Assembly: GCA_039934475.1 (NCBI GenBank)
Contig: JBDTMC010000097.1
Location: 1-19,655, forward strand
Source of the DNA: JBDTMC01 sp039934475
GTDB lineage: Bacteria > Acidobacteriota > Terriglobia > Bryobacterales > Bryobacteraceae
Direction of reading: 5' to 3'
DNA: 19,655 nt
Shown: one piece after another, positions 1 to 7,325 of the stretch
How the letters are laid out: each line of letters opens with the position of its first letter
Position numbering within the stretch: the first letter of the stretch is position 1
Made by a program: the position numbers and the translations under genes
The notes under the pieces: generated by a model
What the model was told of the DNA's origin: nothing
The model's database searches: none
The model's input: the letters and a program-made list of their open reading frames with translations, nothing else

Positions 1-1811
1 CCTGCCGCGCCCCCGCGTAACGAAACCGCGCCGCCCTGCCCTACCGAGATGAAACCCTCGTCCGTCCGCAGAGCAATGCGCCCCAGCCCACGATCCACCA
101 CCGTGAACGCCTCGGCTTTGCCCACCCGAAGCTTCGCCGCCCCACCGCGAACCGCAAACTCCAACTTCCTTCCGTAAGGTATCGCCCGCCGGGCCTCTTC
201 ATCGATTTGGATAGAATCAAAATCGACATATCCACCCTCTCCACTCTCCGCCTCACTAAACGAGAACAGCGCGTATCGGACGCCCTGAAATGTGATCAAG
301 CCAAACGCCATGGTCAGAGGTTCGCCGACGGCGGTGAACTTCCTCCCATCGGTGCTGTACGTGAAACGAGCGGAATTCCGGATGAAATCGCACTCGGCGC
401 GCAGCCAGATTCGCCCGCCCTTCACTGGCACGCGCGTACTGTGGCCGCTACTCTCATCGAACCCCACCAGAATCATGCTCTCGCCTCTACGCTCCACGCC
501 CAACCACGAGTACGGCCGGTTAAACAATGCCAGGCCCGCGGTGTCCCCACGCCGCATGCCCGCAGTGTCCAGAATCGTCGTCACCGTGGAACGCGGTCCA
601 ATCGCGCGCTGCGTTAGCGTATTACGCGCGCTCCACAAATCCTTTGCCGGCATCGCGTGCAATCTCAGAAAACCTCGCCGCTCCGCCAGTGACCACTTAC
701 TCTCCAACGGAACATGGTTCCATTGCCACACCGGCTGCAGTGTCGTCGCTGCAAAGTCATCGCTTCGCTGATAAGGCGCATGCGCCGGCTCCGACGTACC
801 TGTGTTCGGCTTCACCCACGTGCGCGGCGTACGCCCCAAATTCCCAGGTAACCCGAAGTACGGCCAACCATCCGTCCACGTCACCGGAGACAATGCGGTC
901 AACCGTCCCACCGAATTCGCATCCATCATTGAGAAGCCCCACCACCCACCGCTCGGTGTATCGACGATCCCGCCTTGGTGGATCGCGCACCGTCCCGCCT
1001 TCGACGAGTCCGGCGCAGAAATCTTAAAAGGCTCCCGGTTCGACGTCAGCCGGTATCCCACGCCAAGACCGAAATCTTCCCCCCGGCTCACATTCTGATT
1101 TACCTCCCACGGCCCCTCCAAACCATCCGCGCGCGCCACTGGCATTCGCATTTCATCCAGGAACCACGCACTCGTCAGAATGTATTTGCCCTTAATCTTG
1201 TACAGATGCAGTCCTTCCCCCATCCCAGCCGAAGGCGGGATCATCTCGCGCTCCGTCCCGGGAACAAGGTCGGTCAGGTCCTCCGTCAACTGCGCGATCC
1301 GAATGCCCCTGTACCCCCACACCACCCAGGTCTTGCCGTCATCGTCGAACAACACCGATAGATCGTGCAGGGAACGCTTCATCGCCGTGTGGGTCCACGG
1401 ACCCGCTGCATTCGTGGAGCGAAACAGTTGCGTAGCTTGCCCGTTTACGTTGCTGAAGATATAAAAAGTCCCGTTGTGATAACGGAAGCAAGGCGCCCAG
1501 ATCCCCCTGCCATATTCGTTCTTCCCCTCTTCCAGGCGAAACGAAGGGCCAAGGTCCAAGCGGTCCACTGCATAGCTCACAAATGTCCAGTTAACCAGGT
1601 CGCGCGACCGAAGAATCGGCAGACCCGGCATGCTATGCATGGTGGTCCCGGTCAAAAAGAAATCCTGGCCCACGCGAATCATGTCCGGATCGGAAAACTC
1701 GTCGAAGAAGATCGGATTCGTGAACGTTCCGTTTCCGTTGTCGGCCGTCCAGGTCTGCGCCAGCGCCACCCCTGCCAACACAAGCGCTGCTACAAGCGCG
1801 AATCTAATCAA
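1..1811 (-). CDS. Secreted GH43 family glycoside hydrolase (beta-xylosidase/arabinofuranosidase type), C-terminus cut by window edge
   Basis: Predicted exported glycosidase acting on xylan or arabinoxylan side chains and oligosaccharides. The frame is open from the left edge to 1811 (about 603 residues seen). I start it at TTG 1811 because the frame is blocked upstream by the TGA that ends the preceding esterase, an AGGGGG stretch lies just upstream, and the first residues (LIRFALVAALVLAGVALA) form a signal peptide. Seen GH43 five-blade propeller motifs: SDPDMI with Asp41 (general base), HDLSVLFDDDGK with Asp150 (pKa-modulating Asp) and GEGLHLYK with Glu199 (general acid). From about residue 351 (DDFAATTLQPVWQWNH) there is the beta-sandwich concanavalin-like domain typical of the GH43 plus GH43_C2 architecture. 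It follows the carboxylesterase by only 15 nt, so the two are probably cotranscribed. The exact substrate cannot be read from sequence. Confidence 0.9.
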   Translation of the reverse strand, partial: MIRFALVAALVLAGVALAQTWTADNGNGTFTNPIFFDEFSDPDMIRVGQDFFLTGTTMHSMPGLPILRSRDLVNWTFVSYAVDRLDLGPSFRLEEGKNEYGRGIWAPCFRYHNGTFYIFSNVNGQATQLFRSTNAAGPWTHTAMKRSLHDLSVLFDDDGKTWVVWGYRGIRIAQLTEDLTDLVPGTEREMIPPSAGMGEGLHLYKIKGKYILTSAWFLDEMRMPVARADGLEGPWEVNQNVSRGEDFGLGVGYRLTSNREPFKISAPDSSKAGRCAIHQGGIVDTPSGGWWGFSMMDANSVGRLTALSPVTWTDGWPYFGLPGNLGRTPRTWVKPNTGTSEPAHAPYQRSDDFAATTLQPVWQWNHVPLESKWSLAERRGFLRLHAMPAKDLWSARNTLTQRAIGPRSTVTTILDTAGMRRGDTAGLALFNRPYSWLGVERRGESMILVGFDESSGHSTRVPVKGGRIWLRAECDFIRNSARFTYSTDGRKFTAVGEPLTMAFGLITFQGVRYALFSFSEAESGEGGYVDFDSIQIDEEARRAIPYGRKLEFAVRGGAAKLRVGKAEAFTVVDRGLGRIALRTDEGFISVGQGGAVSLRGGAA

Positions 1812-1826
1812 TCCAGCGCCCCCTGT

Positions 1827-3392
1827 TCATTTCGTCTTCTCCCCTTCCGGACTTCGCCTCCACGCAAAGTAGCTATCCAAGACCCGAAGAGACGATTCGC
1901 TCGGCACAGGCCCTGTCCTCGGTCGGCGTTCAAAATACATCACGGTGGGTTGATCGTCGCGGAAAGCCGGCCACGCCGCAACACCGTCACCGTTCGGATC
2001 CCCTCGTTTCGCGAAGTTGGTCCAGTAAGTTGCCATCGCTTCGGAAACCACAGTGTCCTCCGGCGTCACCGGACGATGTATGTCATACAAGTGTTCGAAC
2101 ACGTAGGGCACTTCCGCCCCATGTGGCGAACCCCGGTCTGCTTCCGCTGAGTCCGGCGCATGCTCCGCGTGCCGGTCGAAGTAGTAATAGTAGGCTTTCC
2201 CCTTGCCATGCTTCGCTTGCAGCCGCGCCCAGACCCAGGTTTGCCAGCCAAAGGCCGAATCCCGTGCCAGGTCGCGGGCGGTCTTTGGAACCTTTCCCCC
2301 GGCCGCGGGATATGCCTCCAGCAGTCGGTCGGCGAAAGGACCATAACGCTCCCTCACGCCCGTCGCGTACTCCTCTGCCGTCCGCGCGCGCGTGAAACTC
2401 GCGCCTTCGTCCGAGTTATAGCCCACCAGGATTGGCGTGTCGTTGAATCGTCCCGCCTCATAGAGTTTGTACTGATCGTCCGGAATCACCCAGCCATCCA
2501 CAATAGGCCACGCCATGCCGCGTTGCCGCCTGCTCACTTCCAGCACCTTCTCCTTGCTTAGCGCGCGCAAGTCCCGCAGTGTTCCCGCTTCCGCCGCCTT
2601 GGCGAACTCGTCGCCGGATACTTCCGCGTCCGCCAAACTCCGCATATTCTCACCGGGGGAAGGCGTCCGGCTCACCGGCCCGAATGATCCGCCACTCTGC
2701 GAGATCGCCCCTTGAAACAAACCCTTTGCCAGTGGCGACACGCCCATCATGCTCACCGCGATGCCACCCGCCGATTCCCCAAAGATGGTCACCCGACTCG
2801 GGTCTCCTCCAAAGCCGGCGATGTTACGCTGGATCCACTTCAGCCCGGCAACCATATCGAGTAGCCCATAATTACCGGAAGCGCCATGACCCGATTCACT
2901 ACTCAATTCCCGATGCGCCAAGAAACCGAACACTCCAACGCGATACGCCACGCTCACCACTACCACCCCGCGCTTGGCCAACTTCTCGCCGCTATACACC
3001 GGAATGGAAGTCGCGCCGGCATTGAAACCGCCCCCGTAGATCCACACCAGAACCGGGACGTTCTCTTTCGCAGTTCGCGCCGGTGTCCAGATGTTCAGGT
3101 AGAGGCAGTCTTCGCCCTCCCCGCTCGGAGGCGGTCCTCCGATCGATTGCACGCATCCCGCCGCGAATCGATCTGCCTCCCTCACCCCTGGCCACTTCTT
3201 CGCCGCCTGCGGCGCCCTCCATCGCAGATCCCCAACCGGTGGCGCGGCAAACGGAATGCCCTTATACACCGTCAGTGTGTCTTCAACAACGCCCCGCACA
3301 AGCCCGCCCTCCACCTTCACAGGTTTCAGCACTGCCCCATCCAGGAACAGAACAAACCCAACGCACACCGCAATTCCGCCGAAAAGCTTCAT
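1827..3392 (-). CDS. Secreted type-B carboxylesterase (COesterase, para-nitrobenzyl esterase-like)
   Basis: Alpha/beta hydrolase of the carboxylesterase type B family, hydrolysing carboxylic esters; in this neighbourhood it may remove acyl groups from plant polymers (inference). The 521-residue protein starts at ATG 3392, which has a perfect AAGGAGG site 8 nt upstream; a longer frame to 3434 lacks this. Residues 1-20 look like a signal peptide (MKLFGGIAVCVGFVLFLDGA). Seen family motifs: EDCLYLNIW at 94-102, oxyanion-hole GGGFNAG near 120-126, nucleophile elbow GESAGG with Ser207, charge-relay Glu329 in NSDEG, and His424 in GSPHGAEVPY, so the triad is complete. Length is normal for the family. 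It lies between a decayed esterase and the GH43 gene on the same strand. Confidence 0.93.
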   Translation of the reverse strand: MKLFGGIAVCVGFVLFLDGAVLKPVKVEGGLVRGVVEDTLTVYKGIPFAAPPVGDLRWRAPQAAKKWPGVREADRFAAGCVQSIGGPPPSGEGEDCLYLNIWTPARTAKENVPVLVWIYGGGFNAGATSIPVYSGEKLAKRGVVVVSVAYRVGVFGFLAHRELSSESGHGASGNYGLLDMVAGLKWIQRNIAGFGGDPSRVTIFGESAGGIAVSMMGVSPLAKGLFQGAISQSGGSFGPVSRTPSPGENMRSLADAEVSGDEFAKAAEAGTLRDLRALSKEKVLEVSRRQRGMAWPIVDGWVIPDDQYKLYEAGRFNDTPILVGYNSDEGASFTRARTAEEYATGVRERYGPFADRLLEAYPAAGGKVPKTARDLARDSAFGWQTWVWARLQAKHGKGKAYYYYFDRHAEHAPDSAEADRGSPHGAEVPYVFEHLYDIHRPVTPEDTVVSEAMATYWTNFAKRGDPNGDGVAAWPAFRDDQPTVMYFERRPRTGPVPSESSLRVLDSYFAWRRSPEGEKTK

Positions 3393-3400
3393 GATGAGTG

Positions 3401-3407
3401 CCTCCTT
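3401..3407 (-). promoter_or_regulatory. Ribosome binding site of the carboxylesterase gene
   Basis: Read on the minus strand this is AAGGAGG, an exact anti-Shine-Dalgarno match, 8 nt ahead of ATG 3392. It decides the start codon and overlaps the TAA stop of the upstream esterase remnant, which suggests translation once ran from one gene into the next. Confidence 0.85.
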
Positions 3408-3716
3408 ACCGGAACAGCCGCGGAGCAAAGTCATTCAAACAGCGCCGCCAGGTCACCTTGCGATTGAATCGTCTGCGGCCACAGTTATCGCGCTGAAAGA
3501 TAATCGCGTCCTCGCCTGGTTTGGCGGTGTTGAGGTTATCCATCACTATGATCATCGGCTTGGACCTCTTCTCCGCGATCAGGTTATCCAGAATCAAATC
3601 CGCATGCCCCTGATTATGCCAGCCCTGCTCATTCCCGTCGATCACATTGCTGTAGTAGTGCAAACGCCCCAGCACAGTCCGCAAACCAACACCATCAAGA
3701 AGAGAGTTCGCATCAT
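3406..3716 (-). pseudogene. Remnant of a secreted CE1-type (esterase D/feruloyl or acetyl-xylan) esterase
   Basis: A Shine-Dalgarno-like AGGAG (3719-3723) precedes ATG 3716/3713 and a good signal-peptide start, MRTLFLMVLVCGL, but that frame stops at 3642. One frame over, overlapping it, a 92-codon frame (3684-3406) carries GNEQGWHNQGHADLILDNLI followed by KPMIIVMDN, the conserved stretch of esterase D/CE1 enzymes just after the oxyanion region. The HG oxyanion motif before it, the GxSxG nucleophile and the whole C-terminal half are missing. I read this as a gene that lost a large internal segment, with a frameshift, and its 3' half. An intact homologue would have fitted the hemicellulose theme of its neighbours. 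Family recognition is from motif memory only. Confidence 0.7.
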
Positions 3717-3772
3717 TTCTCCTGTTGCCGCACCACTACTCCCATGCGCGTTCCCACCACCGTCGGCGCCAC

Positions 3773-4051
3773 TCACTCCGCGTGGGATTTTGCCAGTGCG
3801 ATCGCCCGCCGCACTTCCTCCAGCAGAATATCGAACGGCCACCCTTTTTCGCTCCCCATCTCATCCAGGCGCCGCCGGATATCCAGCAGAACTTCATCCG
3901 CGTCGTGAATGGCGCGCACGGCGTTCGCCATGTCACCATCGTGGACGTAATCTTCGGCCATATCCACCAGCCGGAAAGCGATCTCAATGTCCGCTTCAAT
4001 CAACTCAGTGAGTATGCGGTCCGATACGCGACGAGGGTTCGGTTGAGGCAT
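3773..4051 (-). CDS. Conserved-looking small helical protein of unknown function
   Basis: I do not recognise a characterised family. From ATG 4051 the product has 92 residues (MPQPNPRRVSDRILTELIEA...), is rich in Glu, Asp, Arg and Ala and looks all-helical, with no signal peptide, membrane segment or cysteine. In-frame alternatives are ATG 4078 and TTG 4087. I prefer 4051 because a TATAGT-like -10 element on this strand (4066-4061) would lie inside the longer forms and no ribosome site precedes them; the message would then be nearly leaderless. It is divergent from perR and 57 nt upstream of the esterase remnant on its own strand, so it could be the first gene of the esterase/GH43 unit. Confidence 0.6.
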   Translation of the reverse strand: MPQPNPRRVSDRILTELIEADIEIAFRLVDMAEDYVHDGDMANAVRAIHDADEVLLDIRRRLDEMGSEKGWPFDILLEEVRRAIALAKSHAE

Positions 4052-4095
4052 CAGGCTACCACTATAATGCCAATCCATGCGCCGCAAAGCGTGGC

Positions 4096-4122
4096 TTGAC
4101 TCAATCCAAAACGAGATATAGT
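4096..4122 (+). promoter_or_regulatory. Predicted promoter of perR-katG
   Basis: TTGACT (4096-4101) and TATAGT (4117-4122) resemble sigma-70 -35 and -10 boxes, although the 15-nt spacer is short. TAGTCT at 4119-4124 would give a 17-nt spacer but fits the -10 consensus less well. Initiation would fall at about 4129-4135, at or just before the GTG start of perR, giving a leaderless or near-leaderless message. Confidence 0.5.
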
Positions 4123-4129
4123 CTAAATC
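4115..4129. promoter_or_regulatory. 7-1-7 inverted repeat, candidate PerR/Fur-family operator
   Basis: GATATAGTCTAAATC is a 15-bp palindrome of the 7-1-7 form used by Fur-family regulators: six of seven base pairs match around the central T. It covers the proposed -10 box of perR-katG, the right place for autorepression relieved by peroxide. It is not a close match to the Bacillus PerR box; the assignment rests on symmetry and position. Confidence 0.5.
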
Positions 4130-4134
4130 AAGCC

Positions 4135-4599
4135 GTGACTGCTACCCGTGCCGAGATCTCCGCTTCGTTCCGCGACCGCGGCCTGCGTTGCACCTCTCAG
4201 CGATATGCCATTCTGCAGTGTCTCCTCAAGCGGCCCTGCCATCCTACTGCCGAAGAGATTCACGGCGTTGTCAACCGCCACGATCCTCGCGTTTCACGCG
4301 CCACCGTCTATAACAGCCTGCACGCGTTAGTGCAGTCCGGCTTGGTTCGTGAAGTGAAACTCGGCGCGGATGCCACGCGGTTTGAGGCCCACATCGAAAG
4401 CCACCACCATTTCGTCTGCGACCACTGCGGCGCCATCGAAGACATCGCGTGGTTCGAGCCTGGCGAGATCACCCGCCGCGCGGGACTGAACCCCCGCTCG
4501 ATCCGGGCCATCGTCCTACAAGGTCTGTGCGAGCCGTGTCTCGCCCGACAAAAATCTTTAAGGAGCAACAATTGTCTACCGAATCCAAATGCCCGGTAA
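4135..4599 (+). CDS. perR: PerR-type Fur-family peroxide-sensing repressor
   Basis: Metal-dependent transcriptional repressor expected to sense hydrogen peroxide and control katG. I choose GTG 4135 (154 residues) because the longer frame from TTG 4096 would run through the promoter and palindrome. The winged helix spans about 15-75. Structural zinc cysteines are Cys95 and Cys98 (CDHC) plus Cys132 and Cys135 (CEPC). Aligned by eye to Bacillus PerR, the regulatory-metal ligands are His36, His90, His92 and Asp103, with Glu84 where PerR has Asp85. Two known PerR-versus-Fur discriminators point to PerR: Asn60 in the recognition helix (TVYNSL; Fur has Arg) and Asp103 (Fur has Glu). Its last 28 nt overlap the start of katG, so the two are translationally coupled. 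Confidence 0.85.
   Translation: MTATRAEISASFRDRGLRCTSQRYAILQCLLKRPCHPTAEEIHGVVNRHDPRVSRATVYNSLHALVQSGLVREVKLGADATRFEAHIESHHHFVCDHCGAIEDIAWFEPGEITRRAGLNPRSIRAIVLQGLCEPCLARQKSLRSNNCLPNPNAR
4561..4565 (+). promoter_or_regulatory. Ribosome binding site of katG, inside perR
   Basis: AGGAG lies 6 nt before TTG 4572 and within the perR coding sequence. It fixes the katG start, which would otherwise be placed about 41 codons too far upstream. Confidence 0.8.
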
Positions 4600-6743
4600 T
4601 GGGCGGCGCTCGCAAGCACACCAATACCAACTGGTGGCCCAATCAGCTCAACCTGAAGGTCCTCCACCAGCATTCCCCTCTGTCCGACCCTATGGACAAG
4701 GCGTTCAATTACGCCGAAGAGTTCAAGACCCTCGACCTCGATGCCCTGGTCAAAGATCTCCATGCTCTGATGACCGCGTCACAGGCTTGGTGGCCGGCCG
4801 ACTATGGCCATTACGGGCCCCTCTTCATTCGTATGGCCTGGCACAGTGCCGGCACTTACCGCATCGCCGATGGCCGCGGCGGCGCAGGCTCCGGCACCCA
4901 ACGCTTCGCGCCTCTCAATAGCTGGCCGGACAATGTCAGCCTCGATAAAGCGCGCCGCCTCCTCTGGCCGCTTAAACAGAAATATGGCCGCAAAATCTCC
5001 TGGGCTGATCTCATGGTTCTCACAGGCAACGTCGCCCTCGAGTCAATGGGCTTCAAAACCGCCGGCTTCGGCGGCGGCCGCGCGGACGTATGGGAGCCCG
5101 AAGACGACATTTTCTGGGGTTCTGAGAGCACGTGGCTGGGAGATGAGCGCTACACCGGCGATCGCCAGCTCGACAATCCTCTCGGCGCCGTTCAGATGGG
5201 TCTGATTTACGTCAATCCGCAAGGACCCAATGGCAAGCCCGATCCCATCGCCGCGGCGCGCGATATCCGCGAAACGTTCGCCCGCATGGCCATGAATGAC
5301 GAAGAGACAGTGGCTCTCATCGCCGGCGGACACACCTTCGGCAAAGCCCACGGCGCTGCCGATCCCGGTCAGCATGTCGGCCCTGAACCCGAGGGCGGCA
5401 GCCTTGAAGAGCAAGGCTTCGGCTGGAAAAACTCCTTCGGCAACGGCAGCGGCGCCCACACCATCACCAGCGGTTTGGAAGGTGCATGGACCACCAACCC
5501 AGTGAAATGGGACAACAACTACCTCGAAAACCTGTTCGGCTACGACTGGGAGCTCGGCAAGAGCCCGGCTGGCGCCTACCAGTGGGCGCCCAAAGAAGCT
5601 GTTGCGGCGGGCACCGTTCCCGATGCCCACGATCCGGAGAAGCGCCACGCTCCGATGATGTTCACCACCGATCTCGCCCTCAAGGTGGATCCGAACTACG
5701 CGCCCATCGCCAAACGCTTCTATGAGAATCCGCAGCAATTCGCCGACGCCTTCGCCAAGGCTTGGTACAAGCTGACGCACCGCGACATGGGGCCGCTCTC
5801 CCGCTACCTCGGAAAACTCGTTCCCGCCGAGCCCGAAATCTGGCAGGACCCCGTCCCCGCAGCGGATCACGAATTGATCGGGGATTCCGACATTGTCGTT
5901 CTGAAGGCCAAGATCCTCGCCTCCGGACTGTCTATCTCACAACTGGTCACCACAGCCTGGGCCTCGGCCTCCACCTTCCGCGGTTCCGACAAACGCGGCG
6001 GAGCCAACGGAGCGCGCATTCGCCTCACGCCGCAGAACTATTGGGAGGTCAACCAGCCCGCCGAACTGGCCAAGGTTCTCACAGTGCTGGAGGCGGTCCA
6101 AAAGGATTTCAACAGCGGCGCAAAAAAGGTCTCTCTCGCTGACCTCATCGTTTTAGGCGGTTCCGCTGCCGTCGAGGAGGCGGCAAAGAAGGCCGGGCAC
6201 GACGTGAAGATTCCCTTCTCCCCGGGCCGCACGGACGCCTCGCAGGCGCAGACCGACGTACACTCCTTCGCCGTCCTCGAGCCGGTAGCGGACGGGTTCC
6301 GCAACTACCTCTGCAGCGGCCTGCAAAGACCAGCCGAAGAGTTGCTCGTCGATCGCGCGCAATTGCTGACTCTGACCGCCCCCGAGATGACAGTTCTCGT
6401 CGGAGGCCTCCGAGTCCTCAACGCCAACGTCAACCAGTCAAAACATGGTGTCTTCACCAACAAGCCCGAGACGTTGACGAATGACTTCTTCGTCAACCTC
6501 CTCGACATGAACACAACCTGGAAGCCCGCCGAAACATCCCCCGGTGTGTACGAAGGCACCGACACCGCCACAGGCGAAGTCAAGTGGACCGGCACCCGCG
6601 TCGACCTGATCTTCGGCTCCAACTCCCAACTCCGCGCCATCGCCGAAGTCTACGGCTGCAACGATTCCAAAGAATCGTTCGTGAAGGACTTCGCCGCCGC
6701 CTGGACCAAAGTGATGAACCTCGATCGCTACGACTTAGCCTGA
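4572..6743 (+). CDS. katG: Catalase-peroxidase KatG
   Basis: Bifunctional haem catalase-peroxidase that removes hydrogen peroxide in the cytoplasm. From TTG 4572 the product is 723 residues (MSTESKCPVMGG...), the normal two-domain length. N-terminal active domain: distal Arg87, Trp90 and His91 in FIRMAWHSAGTYR; proximal haem ligand His254 in AGGHTFGKAHG; and the Met-Tyr-Trp cofactor residues Trp90, Tyr213 (LIYVNPQGPNG) and Met239. The C-terminal half is the degenerate haemless repeat, ending WTKVMNLDRYDLA. It overlaps perR by 28 nt and is presumably controlled by it. Fragments matching its 3' half occur near 10.9 kb and at 12.67 kb in this window. Confidence 0.98.
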   Translation: MSTESKCPVMGGARKHTNTNWWPNQLNLKVLHQHSPLSDPMDKAFNYAEEFKTLDLDALVKDLHALMTASQAWWPADYGHYGPLFIRMAWHSAGTYRIADGRGGAGSGTQRFAPLNSWPDNVSLDKARRLLWPLKQKYGRKISWADLMVLTGNVALESMGFKTAGFGGGRADVWEPEDDIFWGSESTWLGDERYTGDRQLDNPLGAVQMGLIYVNPQGPNGKPDPIAAARDIRETFARMAMNDEETVALIAGGHTFGKAHGAADPGQHVGPEPEGGSLEEQGFGWKNSFGNGSGAHTITSGLEGAWTTNPVKWDNNYLENLFGYDWELGKSPAGAYQWAPKEAVAAGTVPDAHDPEKRHAPMMFTTDLALKVDPNYAPIAKRFYENPQQFADAFAKAWYKLTHRDMGPLSRYLGKLVPAEPEIWQDPVPAADHELIGDSDIVVLKAKILASGLSISQLVTTAWASASTFRGSDKRGGANGARIRLTPQNYWEVNQPAELAKVLTVLEAVQKDFNSGAKKVSLADLIVLGGSAAVEEAAKKAGHDVKIPFSPGRTDASQAQTDVHSFAVLEPVADGFRNYLCSGLQRPAEELLVDRAQLLTLTAPEMTVLVGGLRVLNANVNQSKHGVFTNKPETLTNDFFVNLLDMNTTWKPAETSPGVYEGTDTATGEVKWTGTRVDLIFGSNSQLRAIAEVYGCNDSKESFVKDFAAAWTKVMNLDRYDLA

Positions 6744-6750
6744 CCCACCC

Positions 6751-6786
6751 AACCAGAGAGCGCGACCAAGATCGCGCTCTCTGGTT
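6751..6786. terminator. Strong hairpin after katG, probable terminator
   Basis: A 15-bp perfect stem (6751-6765 with 6772-6786) closes the 6-nt loop CCAAGA, 7 nt after the katG stop. No run of T follows on either strand, so it may act as a 3' stabilising structure or an atypical terminator. Confidence 0.65.
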
Positions 6787-6788
6787 CC

Positions 6789-7012
6789 CACGCCACTCCG
6801 CCCGATCGCTTCTGCGGAGTATCCGAGCCGCGACAGTAATGGAGCGATCACCCATGGCGTTGATATGACATCCGCTCGAATCTACGCATCAAGGCATCTA
6901 CAGCACCAGTCCGCCTGGAGATCAGCATCGACCAGATCTTTTACCGCCACTTCAGCCCCTTAACACCCAAAAACCTCTACCCGATTCCTGCAATTAATTG
7001 CATCTGTTCGGC
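6789..7012. repeat. Intergenic repeat, copy 1 (downstream of katG)
   Basis: About 224 bp that recur at 10993-11340 with high identity up to the shared TTCGGC end. Copy 2 has two additional 43-bp units and two short extra segments near 11225 and 11241-11276. Near its left end GATCGCT (6804-6810) pairs with AGCGATC (6843-6849) around an inner GCGG/CCGC stem, a REP-like fold. No coding frame is supported. With the promoter at 7171 and the hairpin at 6751, it accounts for most of the katG-to-receptor gap; 7013-7170 shows nothing I can name. Confidence 0.8.
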
Positions 7013-7170
7013 GCATAAATCAATGGCTATTCCCTCCCGGCGATTCGACGATTTCCTGCCAACCAGAGCAGCATCGCGCAAAAGGGAATCACCTTCAAAG
7101 ATTTGTACGTCCCGCTAGAACATTGCTCACCAGGTAGAGCCAATGACCGCCAAGCAATACTTTTCAGTTA

Positions 7171-7199
7171 TTGAAAAAAGAATGCGCCCGGAGTATACT
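7171..7199 (+). promoter_or_regulatory. Predicted sigma-70 promoter of the TonB-dependent receptor gene
   Basis: TTGAAA (7171-7176) and TATACT (7194-7199) are separated by exactly 17 nt. Transcription would start near 7206, giving a leader of about 120 nt before ATG 7326. This supports the downstream start over the longer open frame reaching back to 7143. Confidence 0.6.
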
Positions 7200-7325
7200 C
7201 GCCAGAACGGCTGGGTTTTCAGGGCACCATTAGGTAGAGTTTGTAGCGCGTTCGGCTGTTATCTCGACCACACCGGGCGGAAACCCTCCTGCAATAATGC
7301 TGGCATACAGAAGGAGCACCTCCAG

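Noticed and set aside
207..2150. Several plus-strand frames of 90-260 codons opposite the GH43 and esterase genes
   Set aside because: Their translations are Arg/Pro/Ser-rich with no motifs, and the minus strand carries complete family signatures over the same bases.
5043..5870. 275-codon open frame antisense to katG
   Set aside because: Codon-bias shadow opposite strongly conserved katG; no ribosome site and no recognisable domain.
7143..7325. N-terminal extension of the receptor gene
   Set aside because: It contains the predicted promoter, and the translation before residue 62 is not signal-peptide-like. ATG 7326 has AAGGAG and starts a clear signal peptide.
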